Source: CAJXWH01 sp964343365
Lineage (GTDB): Bacteria > Pseudomonadota > Gammaproteobacteria > Arenicellales > UBA868
Reading direction: 5' to 3'
Length of the DNA: 64,000 nucleotides
Assembly (NCBI GenBank): GCA_964343365.1
Contig: CAYFJI010000001.1
Coordinates: forward strand, 42,292 to 106,291
The translations under genes were made by a program, and so were the position numbers. Below the pieces are notes generated by a model. The model was not told where the DNA came from and made no database searches. It saw only the letters and a list, made by a program, of their open reading frames with translations. Of the stretch, positions 47,078 to 56,056 are shown piece after piece (within the stretch, counting starts at the first letter, position 1; each line of letters starts with the position of its first letter).

Positions 47078-47864
47078 TTCAATTGAAAAAAAAATAAAAA
47101 TATCAGTTGTATGTCCCACTCATAATTCTGCGCGCTATATTACTAGAGCTATCTCTTCAATTTTTCATCAGGACGAAGGCCCAGATCAATTAATTTTTTG
47201 TGACGATGGATCAGTAGACAATACTGTACCTATACTGCAAGACTGGATACAGAAGTTCTCTGATAGAGATACTGAAATGATTGTAAAGAAATTTCCTCAT
47301 CAAGGTCCTGGAGCCACGAGAAACCATGGAATTGCTCTGGCGAGCAATCCATGGATTGCATTTCTTGATTCGGATGATACTTGGGAAAAAGTAAAGTTAT
47401 TACGGGTACGCACGGAAATAGAAAAATCTGAACAAAAAAATTTTGTTCTCCATTGGGAAAAAAAAATATATTCCGATGGACGTCAAAGTCTAATGCGTCA
47501 TGGAGAAGAATATAAAAATGAGTCGTCGATTAGTCGGCTTTTATACAAAAAAAATATATTCTCTACCTCAGCGGTAGTTTGTCGAAGAGAATTATTGCAA
47601 AACCTTGGTGGATTTGACCCAACTTTACCCAATGCTCAAGATTATGATTTGTGGTTACGTGCATCCGATCAGATGAAGCTCTTGGTAATACCGGAGGTAC
47701 TTGGTCATTGTTTTGATGAGGCTGATAGTATTAGTGCTAGACCATATGCAAACAGATATAAATCGCGACTTAGAGTTGCTTGGCGACATCGGAAGAAAGG
47801 TAGATCTATGGAATGTTACCTTAAATTTGGAAAAATTTTGTTTTCACGACAATGGTTTGTTTAA
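47070..47864 (+). CDS. Family 2 glycosyltransferase
   Basis: A 264-residue GT-A transferase. It begins ISVVCPTHNSARYITRAI, has FCDDGSVDNT and PGATRNHGIALA, and carries the metal-binding DxD motif in WIAFLDSDDTWE. Further along, FDPTLPNAQDYDLWLRASD is the acceptor/catalytic-aspartate region of GT2. No membrane helix is seen, so it is cytosolic or peripheral. It overlaps the end of asnB by 8 bp. It likely adds one sugar to the lipid-linked repeat. Confidence 0.88.
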   Translation: MLSSIEKKIKISVVCPTHNSARYITRAISSIFHQDEGPDQLIFCDDGSVDNTVPILQDWIQKFSDRDTEMIVKKFPHQGPGATRNHGIALASNPWIAFLDSDDTWEKVKLLRVRTEIEKSEQKNFVLHWEKKIYSDGRQSLMRHGEEYKNESSISRLLYKKNIFSTSAVVCRRELLQNLGGFDPTLPNAQDYDLWLRASDQMKLLVIPEVLGHCFDEADSISARPYANRYKSRLRVAWRHRKKGRSMECYLKFGKILFSRQWFV

Positions 47865-47934
47865 TTATCTGATAGCCACAAAATGATCTCCACAGATGAA
47901 TTTTTTTGCAAATAACCCTACCTAGGTTTTTAAG

Positions 47935-48978
47935 ATGAGCAATTATGCCCTTGAAAAAAGTTTTCTCTATTTCGGGGAAATTTTTAAAAAGAATAATCTC
48001 TTCAAGGCGTGGAAGGGCAGAGCTGCAATACTCTGTTATCATCGAGTATTACCTAATCTAAGTGCTTTGCCGATTGATAGTCCATTTCTCGGTCATGCAG
48101 TTTCAACAGGAAGATTTGAGGAACAAATTAAATATTTGTCAGAAAACTATAAGGTTGTTTCTTTGGATGAGGTTGGAAAGAGTATCGACCAATCGAAAGA
48201 AGAATTTTTAGTGGCTGTAACATTCGACGATGGATATAAAGATAATCTTGTTCATGCATTACCAATACTTGAAAAATTTAAGATTCCCGCTACGATATTT
48301 GTTACAACTATGTACCCAGATGGTAATGAATGGATCTGGTGGATGGAACTTTGGGAAACATTGGAAGATAGGCAATCTTTAAGTGTTAATTTTTTTGATA
48401 AACACGAGGAGTGGAAATTTCGTACTAGTTTGGATCGGAAAAAATGCTATTCGAAACTACGAAACAGTTTTATTAGGCTAGATTATGATACTCGAGTTGC
48501 TTTCATGCAAGAAATTACTGGGAACATGAAGCGTCCTCAATATTCTGGTAACGTATTAACGTGGGAAGATATAAGATCCCTCAGTACACATCAGCTGATT
48601 GAGATTGGGGCACATACGCATACACATCCTAGTCTAGCATCATTGTCTTACGATGGTGCTCGGGAAGAAATTTTCCTTAGCAAGGAAAAATTGGAGAGAC
48701 AATTAAACTGCTCAATAAAGCATTTCGCATATCCGTTTGGAGGAACACAGGAAGTGGGGCATCGAGAGTATAAATTGGCAAAAGAGGCGGGTTTCGAGAC
48801 CGCTAGTATTACTACACCCAGAGGTGTTCATCGCCAGAGCAGATGGGAGCTACCTAGATTTGTGATGTCTGAAAAGCACACATCTAGTTATCTAGAACTG
48901 AGATTGTCGGGATATGAATCCTTTTGCAGAGCTCTTGCTAATAATATAGATTATCGTCGACTACTAGTTTGGGGTTAA
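47935..48978 (+). CDS. Polysaccharide deacetylase (CE4/NodB fold)
   Basis: A 347-residue carbohydrate esterase 4 family protein. Motif 1 is VAVTFDDGYKDNLVHALPIL with the catalytic and metal-binding Asp-Asp. Motif 2 is EIGAHTHTHPSLASLS with the zinc-binding histidines, and the FAYPFGGTQE strand follows. It removes N- or O-acetyl groups from a sugar polymer or its precursor. There is no clear signal peptide, so action on a lipid-linked or cytosolic intermediate is possible. It is preceded by ILCYHRVLP, common in this family. Confidence 0.88.
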   Translation: MSNYALEKSFLYFGEIFKKNNLFKAWKGRAAILCYHRVLPNLSALPIDSPFLGHAVSTGRFEEQIKYLSENYKVVSLDEVGKSIDQSKEEFLVAVTFDDGYKDNLVHALPILEKFKIPATIFVTTMYPDGNEWIWWMELWETLEDRQSLSVNFFDKHEEWKFRTSLDRKKCYSKLRNSFIRLDYDTRVAFMQEITGNMKRPQYSGNVLTWEDIRSLSTHQLIEIGAHTHTHPSLASLSYDGAREEIFLSKEKLERQLNCSIKHFAYPFGGTQEVGHREYKLAKEAGFETASITTPRGVHRQSRWELPRFVMSEKHTSSYLELRLSGYESFCRALANNIDYRRLLVWG

Positions 48979-49063
48979 CTTTATCGGCATGCAATTAAAT
49001 ATATGGCGCAGATATTTAGGATGGTATAACGTTGAATAAACTGGTCGAGGGCTGAATTGTTAG

Positions 49064-50089
49064 ATGATTACATATTTAATAACAGGTTCATGTGGGACAA
49101 TTGGATCAGCGCTAGTAAAAAAATTTGCAAGTGATGGTTCAGACTGTCTTATACGTTGTTTCGATAACAGTGAAAGCCTGTTACATTTCCAGCAAAGGAC
49201 ATACAAGGATAATCCAAAAGTAGAAACATATATTGGTGATATTAGAGATTTTGATCGTTTGACCAATGTTATGCATGGAGTAGACATCGTTCTTCATACG
49301 GCTGCACTGAAGCATGTTGGAATATGTGAGTATTCCCCCATGGAAGCAGTTCAAACAAATATTTTGGGTTTAAATAATGTAATCAAGTCTGCTTCCGAAG
49401 CTGAAGCCGATAAATTTGTTTTTATGAGCTCGGATAAAGCAGTCAATCCAACAAATGTTTTAGGTACAACAAAATTAATGGGAGAACGATTAGTCACAGC
49501 AGCGAATCTTAATAAAGGAATAAATCACACTAAATTTTTTTCCCTTCGGTTTGGTAATGTTCTAGGTTCAAATGGTTCTGTAGTTCCAGTTTTTGAAGAG
49601 CAAATAATGCAAGGCGGGCCTTTAACATTAACCGATCGAAATATGACACGTTTCATTATGAGTGTTAATGACACAGTTCAGCTTGTTGAAAGATCGCTTG
49701 GTTTTGCAAAAGGTGGCGAAGTATTTGTAACAAAAATGCCAGCAATAAGAATCGAGAGCCTCGCTGAGGCGATGGTAAATCACCTAAACCAAGAATTACC
49801 ACAATATACAGGAGCTATTGAGATAAAAGAGATTGGAAAGCAGAGTGGAGAAAAATTATTTGAAGAGCTTATGACCGAAGAGGAGTCAAAAAGGGCAATT
49901 GAAACTGAAGAATTTTTTATGATACTTCCAGCATTTCATGAATATTATTCTGAAACAATCTCTGAGTATGAACATGTTGATATGAAATTGAATATTGGAT
50001 CTTATGTCTCCGAAAATGGTCCCTACTTAACTGAGGAAGAATTAATTGCTTTTTTATCGGAGAATGATGTGTTTAGGGCACAAAAATAA
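49064..50089 (+). CDS. UDP-sugar 4,6-dehydratase (CapD/FlaA1/PseB-like)
   Basis: A 341-residue extended SDR of the polysaccharide-biosynthesis type. The cofactor loop is TGSCGTIGSALVKKF. HTAALKHVGICEYSP and FMSSDKAVNPTNVLGTTK follow, the latter holding the Asp-Lys pair used for dehydration. SLRFGNVLGSNGSVVPVF is also typical. The short, soluble form suggests a PseB/FlaA1-like enzyme making UDP-4-keto-6-deoxy sugars, leading for example to QuiNAc, FucNAc or L-amino sugars. It starts with ATG about 85 bp after the deacetylase gene. Confidence 0.87.
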   Translation: MITYLITGSCGTIGSALVKKFASDGSDCLIRCFDNSESLLHFQQRTYKDNPKVETYIGDIRDFDRLTNVMHGVDIVLHTAALKHVGICEYSPMEAVQTNILGLNNVIKSASEAEADKFVFMSSDKAVNPTNVLGTTKLMGERLVTAANLNKGINHTKFFSLRFGNVLGSNGSVVPVFEEQIMQGGPLTLTDRNMTRFIMSVNDTVQLVERSLGFAKGGEVFVTKMPAIRIESLAEAMVNHLNQELPQYTGAIEIKEIGKQSGEKLFEELMTEEESKRAIETEEFFMILPAFHEYYSETISEYEHVDMKLNIGSYVSENGPYLTEEELIAFLSENDVFRAQK

Positions 50090-50140
50090 ATTCTTATTTT
50101 CTAAGAATGAAGAAGTTCGGCGAATAGTTCTAGCAAAAAA

Positions 50141-51328
50141 ATGTCACAAATACTAGTTTTAGGTGGAGATGGTTATTTGGGGTGGCCGACAGCGCTATAT
50201 TTTTCAAGTCAAGGTCATGATGTAACAGTTGTTGACAATTATCTTCGGAGAACTCTCTCAAAGAAATTGAATTTGTCTAGTTTATTTCCTGTCCAATCTT
50301 TGGAAGCAAGGGCTGAACTATGGATGTCGGAAACAGGGAAAAAGATAAAAGTTGTTATTGGCGACTTAAGTAACGCAGATATAATGCGCTCACTTTTTGA
50401 TGGTGGCGCAACATATACCTGGCCAAACGATGCAAAATTTTCTGGGCCTCCAGAGACAATCATACATTTTGCAGAGCAGCCATCGGCCCCTTTTTCTATG
50501 ATTGATTATGAAAGTGCAAACAAGACGATCCAAAATAATTTACTTGTAACCAATAACTTAATGTACGCAGTTAGAGATTATTCTAGAGAATCGCATATCA
50601 TAAAGATTGGAACTATGGGAGAGTATGGAACGCCCAATATAGACATCGAAGAGGGTTGGATAGAAATAGAGCACAAAAATAGAAAAGATACTTTTCTGTT
50701 TCCACGGCAAGGGTCGTCGATCTACCATACCACAAAAATCATGGATACAGATCTATTGTGGTTAGGTGTGAGGATGTGGGGCCTTAGAATTACTGACCTT
50801 ATGCAAGGCCCAGTTTACGGGATCAATACAGAAGAGATGTCACAAAACAAAGAACTAAGAAGTCACTTTAACTATGACTATGTTTTTGGGACCGTAATCA
50901 ACAGATTTATTTCACAAGCTATTTGTGAGCATCCATTAACTGTCTACGGTAGTGGGAATCAAGTACGAGGATATTTAAATATTAAAGATACTATTCAATG
51001 TTTGTCATTGGCGGAGAAAGAACCTGCAAAATCTGGAGAACTAAGGGTATTCAACCAGATTGTAGAAACCTTTAGTGTTAATCAGCTTGCTAAGTTAGTG
51101 CAGGAAGCGGGGAGGGAGCTTGGTTTTACTCCTGAAATCAAACATATGCAAAACCCCAGAAAAGAATCAGAATTACACTATTACAATCCAACATACACTG
51201 GGTTAAAAAGCTTAGGGTTAAAGCCAAATTATTTAACAATAGAGTCTTTGATTGATATTTACCAACTTGTTGGTGAGTATAAAGAAAATATAGAGAAGGA
51301 TGTAATGGTTATGCGATTAGATTGGTAA
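50141..51328 (+). CDS. sqdB: UDP-sulfoquinovose synthase homologue (SqdB/SQD1-like)
   Basis: A 395-residue extended SDR strongly resembling SQD1/SqdB. It begins VLGGDGYLGWPTALYFSSQG, has TIIHFAEQPSAPFSMIDYES, the highly specific GTMGEYGTPNIDIEEGWIEI with the catalytic Thr, and SSIYHTTKIMD with the Tyr-x-x-x-Lys pair. DLMQGPVYGINTEEM matches the SQD1 substrate loop. SqdB converts UDP-glucose and sulfite to UDP-sulfoquinovose. Its usual use is the lipid SQDG, but here it sits among glycan genes, with no SqdX/SQD2-type lipid transferase recognised, so a sulfonated sugar in the polysaccharide is likely. Confidence 0.85.
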   Translation: MSQILVLGGDGYLGWPTALYFSSQGHDVTVVDNYLRRTLSKKLNLSSLFPVQSLEARAELWMSETGKKIKVVIGDLSNADIMRSLFDGGATYTWPNDAKFSGPPETIIHFAEQPSAPFSMIDYESANKTIQNNLLVTNNLMYAVRDYSRESHIIKIGTMGEYGTPNIDIEEGWIEIEHKNRKDTFLFPRQGSSIYHTTKIMDTDLLWLGVRMWGLRITDLMQGPVYGINTEEMSQNKELRSHFNYDYVFGTVINRFISQAICEHPLTVYGSGNQVRGYLNIKDTIQCLSLAEKEPAKSGELRVFNQIVETFSVNQLAKLVQEAGRELGFTPEIKHMQNPRKESELHYYNPTYTGLKSLGLKPNYLTIESLIDIYQLVGEYKENIEKDVMVMRLDW

Positions 51329-51383
51329 AGTAATAAACTTAATTCTAAATTCCATATTGCATAAGGTTAAATCCATTTAAGAT

Positions 51384-52553
51384 ATGACTACTTCACTTAG
51401 AACCTTTATTCGGGTTGCAAACGTTATAGAGGAAGCAAAGTTAGGAGGACCTCAAGTTCGAATAGTTCGAATTGCGGAGAATTTATCTGAACAAGTAGAG
51501 ACTACAGTGATAATGCCTCGCTCAAATTCTCGTGATTTCAAGGCATTACTTAGAAAAAAAAATATTAGATTTCATCTAATTTATCTAACTCGGATAACTA
51601 GAGAACCCTTTGTCGCGCTACAGTATGTTTTTTGTTTTTTGTTCGAAATATTATCTCTTTATCTTCTTTTAAAGAAAGAGAAATTTGATATTGTACATGT
51701 TAGTGGTGGCGCTTGGCAGTATAAAGGGATTATCGCTGGTAAGTTAGCTGGATCAAAGGTTTTGTGGCATCTTAATGATACAAGTTTGCCAAGTATTTTT
51801 AGGTATATATTTAGACAGCTAAGTTTTATACCGGACTACTATGTTTTTGCGTCAGCTAAAACAAAGTCTTATTATCTGCCCTTAATTAAATCGCCGCACA
51901 TACCAACAGGTTTGGTTAGGCAACCTGTCGACACCAAGGAGTTTTACCCAGACGCTATAATTCGATCCCGTAGAGGGAAAAGTGAGTTATCTGATAATAC
52001 AATTACAATAGGAACGGTAGCAAATATAAATCCAGAGAAAGGATTAGAATTATTTATCTTGGTTGCAAGCAAACTAAATAGATTATTTAATAATCTGCGA
52101 TTTATAGTTGCTGGACCAGTACACAAAACACAAAAAAAATATTTTCATGGATTATTGAAATATGCTGAGGAGTTACGAGTAAAGAATATTTATTTTTTAG
52201 GAAAAAGTTTGAATGTGCGTCAAACCTTATTAACTTATGATGTTTTTTTATGTACCTCGCTAAATGAGTCAGGGCCATTAACTTTATGGGAAGCAATGAG
52301 TATGGAGAAAGCCATAGTCACCACAGATGTAGGTGATGTCAGAGAGCATTTGTCTTGTGGCATATCTGGCGATGTTGTCAAGGTTGGAGATGCATCAGCT
52401 ATGATAAATCGAACTGTAAAGTTGATTGAGGATAGATCAAGACGAGAAAAATATGGTGTTGCAGCGCGTAAAGTTGCTATAGACACCTTTGACACTAATA
52501 TATGCGCTGAAAGCCAGCTAGACATATATCGTGAATTGACTGAATTTGATTAG
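51384..52553 (+). CDS. Family 4 glycosyltransferase
   Basis: A 389-residue GT-B transferase. The N-terminal acceptor domain has EEAKLGGPQVRIVRIAENL and FDIVHVSGGAWQYKG. The C-terminal donor domain has TIGTVANINPEKGLELF and the E-x7-E-like motif in ESGPLTLWEAMSMEKAIVT. It lies 55 bp after sqdB, which makes it the best candidate to transfer sulfoquinovose. That assignment is by position only. Confidence 0.87.
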   Translation: MTTSLRTFIRVANVIEEAKLGGPQVRIVRIAENLSEQVETTVIMPRSNSRDFKALLRKKNIRFHLIYLTRITREPFVALQYVFCFLFEILSLYLLLKKEKFDIVHVSGGAWQYKGIIAGKLAGSKVLWHLNDTSLPSIFRYIFRQLSFIPDYYVFASAKTKSYYLPLIKSPHIPTGLVRQPVDTKEFYPDAIIRSRRGKSELSDNTITIGTVANINPEKGLELFILVASKLNRLFNNLRFIVAGPVHKTQKKYFHGLLKYAEELRVKNIYFLGKSLNVRQTLLTYDVFLCTSLNESGPLTLWEAMSMEKAIVTTDVGDVREHLSCGISGDVVKVGDASAMINRTVKLIEDRSRREKYGVAARKVAIDTFDTNICAESQLDIYRELTEFD

Positions 52554-52694
52554 CATTCTTAAATATATATTTGAATATTTTTTTAAGCCAAATAATGAAG
52601 GTAATTTTTCGTCTAAAGTCGTTACAATTAAATTGAGGTTTATTGTATGAAATTTTTTGAGTACTCTGAGCTTAGAATTTAGAAAGATAAAGAT

Positions 52695-54854
52695 ATGAAA
52701 GTTCTTACTCAGAACTACAAAACTGGCCAACTAGAATTGACAGATGTGCCAATTCCAAATGTTAAGCAAGATCACTTAGTGGTTAGGACGACCGCGTCAG
52801 CTGTCAGCATTGGTACTGAGCGAGCTATGATCGATATCGCACAAAAGAGTCTCATTGGAAAAGCAATAGCTCGACCTGATTGGGTAGCGCAAGTAACAAA
52901 CAAGATTAGATCCGAAGGATTAATGGAAGCATATCGTCAGGCTAATGGGAGGTTAAATATTCCAGTGCCTTTAGGTTACAGTTCAGCTGGCTTTGTAGAG
53001 GAGGTTGGTGATGGTATTGATAATTTCTCTGTGGGTGACAGTGTCGTCTGTTTTGGAAGTGGTTATGCTAGCCATGCGGAATATATTTTGATACCCAAAC
53101 AGTATTGCCTGAAAAAGCCAGAAAGTATTTCATTTGATGAGGCAGCTTTTTCTGCTTTAGGCGGTATAGCTTTAGAGTCTGTACGCATTGCAAAGCCTCA
53201 AATAGGTCATCATGTCGCAGTAATCGGTTTAGGTTTATTGGGACAAATAACAATACAAATACTTAGAGCAAATGGTTGTCGCGTATTTGGTGCGGATATT
53301 CTTCAGGATAGGCGTGAGTTAGCGAAAGAACTAGGGTGTGATTTTGTATTTGACTCTAGCCACAAAGAATTCGAGGCAGAAGTTAGTCGATTTTCTAGAG
53401 ACCGAGGTGTTGATAGCGTCATTATTTTAGCGGCAACAAAATCTGATGATCCACTGCATAAGGCTGCCAACATATGTAAGGAGCATGGAAAAATCGTGGC
53501 AGGTGGTTTAGTAGGCCTAAATGTTCCGCGGGAGATTTTTTTTAAAAAGGAGCTGAATTTGTCAGTCCCCAGAGCGTGGGGTCCTGAGTATGATGAATCA
53601 GGTGCAGATACAACCTCACAACGATACCGTTGGACGGGAGCAGAAAATATATACACTTTTATAGATTTAGTAGATCGCGGCTTGGTTAATATAAAATCTC
53701 TAATATCAGAACGATTCGATTTTTTTGAAGCAGAGAAAGTCTATGAAGAACTTTTAAATGGTAAGGTCAAAAATAATATCGGGATTGTGCTTAATTATGA
53801 GACTAAAGGGCACGTTAAAAGAAAAGAATTGATTTCAGATAAAGTCGGTAAACAAAGAAAAATTGAAGGTAATCATGTAGCGACAGCGATTATTGGTGCC
53901 GGGCAGTATGCAAGGGGAACTTTGCTTCCGTGTATTCAAAAAACAAGGGGAGCAAGTATTCGCTGGATAATTTCTGAGGGAGGTCTAAATGCCCAAGTAA
54001 TGGCAAAAAAATATCGGGTGGATAGTATTTCTTCTAATTACATGGATGCTTTAAATGACCCTGATATTGATTTGGTTGTTATATTGACACGGCATGGGTT
54101 ACATTCTTCAATGGTTTGTGACGTCCTAAATTCTGGTAAGCATGTTTTTGTAGAAAAACCATTAGCATTGACCCGTGCTGGTCTTGAAAAAGTCGTAGCG
54201 GATTATAAAAACAGCAAGAATCTTCATTTAATTGTTGGTTACAATCGTCGTTTCTCCCCACTTTCAAAATGGTTGAGACACCAATTTTCAAATATTTTAG
54301 AGCCTTTAAGTATAAATTTTAGGATCAATGCGGGCGTTGTTGCAAAAGAGAGTTGGATCTATGATAGAGATGAAGGTGGTGGAAGAATTATTGGCGAAAT
54401 TTGTCATTTTATTGATCTATTGCAATTTTTTTCAAATTCACCAATAACAGAGGTTTTTAGTCAAACGTTTGGTTCGGTAAGATATCATCCTACTGACAAT
54501 GTAATAATTTTTGCCAAAACAGAAAGTGGGACTATTGGGACAATTAATTATTGCTCTGGAGGCGATAAAGCTTATCCTAGGGAGAGCATAGAGATAATGG
54601 GTGGTGGCGCTGTAGGTATATTAGATAATTTTCGGACAGCAACTTTTACGCAGAATGGCCAGCTACAATCATATGGAAAGTCATTGGGTGTAAGATGGGG
54701 CCATAAGGAGCTAATCGAAGAATCTTTTCGAAGAATTGTGAGCAGTGATGCGTCACCAGTGAAATTTTCAGAGTATGTTAATAATTCATTAGCAATATTT
54801 GCTATACAAGACTCAATCAGAGCAAATCAACCAATATCAATAGAGCGGCGTTGA
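52695..54854 (+). CDS. Bi-domain oxidoreductase: zinc-less alcohol dehydrogenase fused to Gfo/Idh domain
   Basis: A 719-residue fusion. Residues 1-365 are an MDR alcohol-dehydrogenase-like domain with PVPLGYSSAGFVEEVGDGI and the nucleotide motif VAVIGLGLLGQITIQIL. Residues 392-719 are a Gfo/Idh/MocA domain starting ATAIIGAGQYARGTLLPCI, with HVFVEKPLALTRAG and IVGYNRRFSPLSKWLR. The MDR half lacks an obvious catalytic zinc cysteine cluster. Such fusions occur in polysaccharide loci beside heparinase-type genes and probably oxidise or reduce a nucleotide sugar. About 140 bp precede it. Confidence 0.85.
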   Translation: MKVLTQNYKTGQLELTDVPIPNVKQDHLVVRTTASAVSIGTERAMIDIAQKSLIGKAIARPDWVAQVTNKIRSEGLMEAYRQANGRLNIPVPLGYSSAGFVEEVGDGIDNFSVGDSVVCFGSGYASHAEYILIPKQYCLKKPESISFDEAAFSALGGIALESVRIAKPQIGHHVAVIGLGLLGQITIQILRANGCRVFGADILQDRRELAKELGCDFVFDSSHKEFEAEVSRFSRDRGVDSVIILAATKSDDPLHKAANICKEHGKIVAGGLVGLNVPREIFFKKELNLSVPRAWGPEYDESGADTTSQRYRWTGAENIYTFIDLVDRGLVNIKSLISERFDFFEAEKVYEELLNGKVKNNIGIVLNYETKGHVKRKELISDKVGKQRKIEGNHVATAIIGAGQYARGTLLPCIQKTRGASIRWIISEGGLNAQVMAKKYRVDSISSNYMDALNDPDIDLVVILTRHGLHSSMVCDVLNSGKHVFVEKPLALTRAGLEKVVADYKNSKNLHLIVGYNRRFSPLSKWLRHQFSNILEPLSINFRINAGVVAKESWIYDRDEGGGRIIGEICHFIDLLQFFSNSPITEVFSQTFGSVRYHPTDNVIIFAKTESGTIGTINYCSGGDKAYPRESIEIMGGGAVGILDNFRTATFTQNGQLQSYGKSLGVRWGHKELIEESFRRIVSSDASPVKFSEYVNNSLAIFAIQDSIRANQPISIERR

Positions 54855-54886
54855 TATAAATAGAACTCAAACCAAGTAAGGTTAGA

Positions 54887-56011
54887 ATGAAAATAGAAGA
54901 CGATAAGAGCCAGTTTCGTATCCGATTAGTAGAGAAATATCTGGAAAAGATCGCTTTATCGGAAAATATCCGTAGGTATTACGAGGGTCGAGTTATTCTT
55001 ATTACTGGTGGGGCTGGAGCGATAGGAAGTAATTTGACTTTAGCATTGTCGTCTCTAGTGACTTCTAAAGGGAAAATTGTAATACTTGATAACTTGTCAG
55101 CTATAAAAGATCAAGAACCTTGGAATGTGCCTACATTAGAGAATGTGCTTTTTGTTCAAGGCGACATTAGACAAGAAACAGATCTAAAGAGGGTATTTAA
55201 GGAGAAACCAACAATAGTTTTTCATTTAGCAGCTTTCTTTGCCAATCAAAGATCAATTGATTATCCCGAAGATTCAGCCTTGACAGATATTTTGGGGCTT
55301 ATTCGATTGCTGGAAATATCTTCTGTAGCAGCTATCGATAAATTTATTTATGCCTCATCCGGGTGCGCAATTTATGGCTCATTTCCAGATTTACCAGTCA
55401 AGGAAGATTTTGTTTCTTTACATTTGACGTCGCCTTACCAGATAAATAAAACAACGGGCGAAATGTATTGCAATTTTTTCTATCACCAATATGGGTTAAA
55501 AACTATTAATTGTAGATTCTTTAATTCTTATGGACCTGGAGAAGTGTCAGGTCAGTACCGTAATGTGATTCCAAATTTTATCTACTGGAGTTTGAGGGAT
55601 CGCCCATTGCCAATAACAGGCACGGGTGAGGAAACTCGAGACTTCACATATGTTCTTGATCTTGTTCAAGGCTTGATCAAGTCAGCTTATTACGATGAGG
55701 CCGTTGGTAACAATTTTAATTTAGCAGCGGGAAAAGAACGCCCAATTTACGAAGTTGCTGATTTAGTAAACCGATTGACTGGAAATAAAACACCCCATGT
55801 TTTTAAGAAACAGAGGAAGTGGGATACCAAACCAAGAATGTGGGCTTCAATCAATAAAGCCCAAGAATTAATTGACTATCAACCAAAGACAGATCTAGAA
55901 ACCGGGATTGAAGAAAATATAAAATGGTTTCAATTATATTGGAACGAAATATTAAACTCGTCAGACTTTCCACCAGGAATGAGTGCCGCTTTAACTGATA
56001 AATCTGATTAA
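54887..56011 (+). CDS. NAD-dependent nucleotide-sugar epimerase/dehydratase
   Basis: A 374-residue extended SDR of the GalE/RmlB type. An N-terminal extension of about 30 residues precedes the cofactor loop LITGGAGAIGSNLTLAL. FHLAAFFANQRSIDYPED, YASSGCAIYGSFPD and the catalytic SPYQINKTTGEMYCN (Tyr-x-x-x-Lys) follow. RFFNSYGPGE and GTGEETRDFTYVLD are typical C-terminal motifs. It probably epimerises a UDP- or GDP-sugar for the repeat unit. It lies 32 bp after the bi-domain oxidoreductase gene. Confidence 0.87.
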   Translation: MKIEDDKSQFRIRLVEKYLEKIALSENIRRYYEGRVILITGGAGAIGSNLTLALSSLVTSKGKIVILDNLSAIKDQEPWNVPTLENVLFVQGDIRQETDLKRVFKEKPTIVFHLAAFFANQRSIDYPEDSALTDILGLIRLLEISSVAAIDKFIYASSGCAIYGSFPDLPVKEDFVSLHLTSPYQINKTTGEMYCNFFYHQYGLKTINCRFFNSYGPGEVSGQYRNVIPNFIYWSLRDRPLPITGTGEETRDFTYVLDLVQGLIKSAYYDEAVGNNFNLAAGKERPIYEVADLVNRLTGNKTPHVFKKQRKWDTKPRMWASINKAQELIDYQPKTDLETGIEENIKWFQLYWNEILNSSDFPPGMSAALTDKSD

Positions 56012-56050
56012 AATAACCCCTTACTTTTAAGCCAATTAGAGTATTTACTA

Positions 56051-56056
56051 GAGGAG
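56051..56056 (+). promoter_or_regulatory. Ribosome-binding site that questions the start codon
   Basis: GAGGAG directly touches the TTG at 56057 but is 6 bases from ATT 56063. Spacing favours the ATT, a rare initiator. The choice changes the protein by two residues. Confidence 0.4.
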
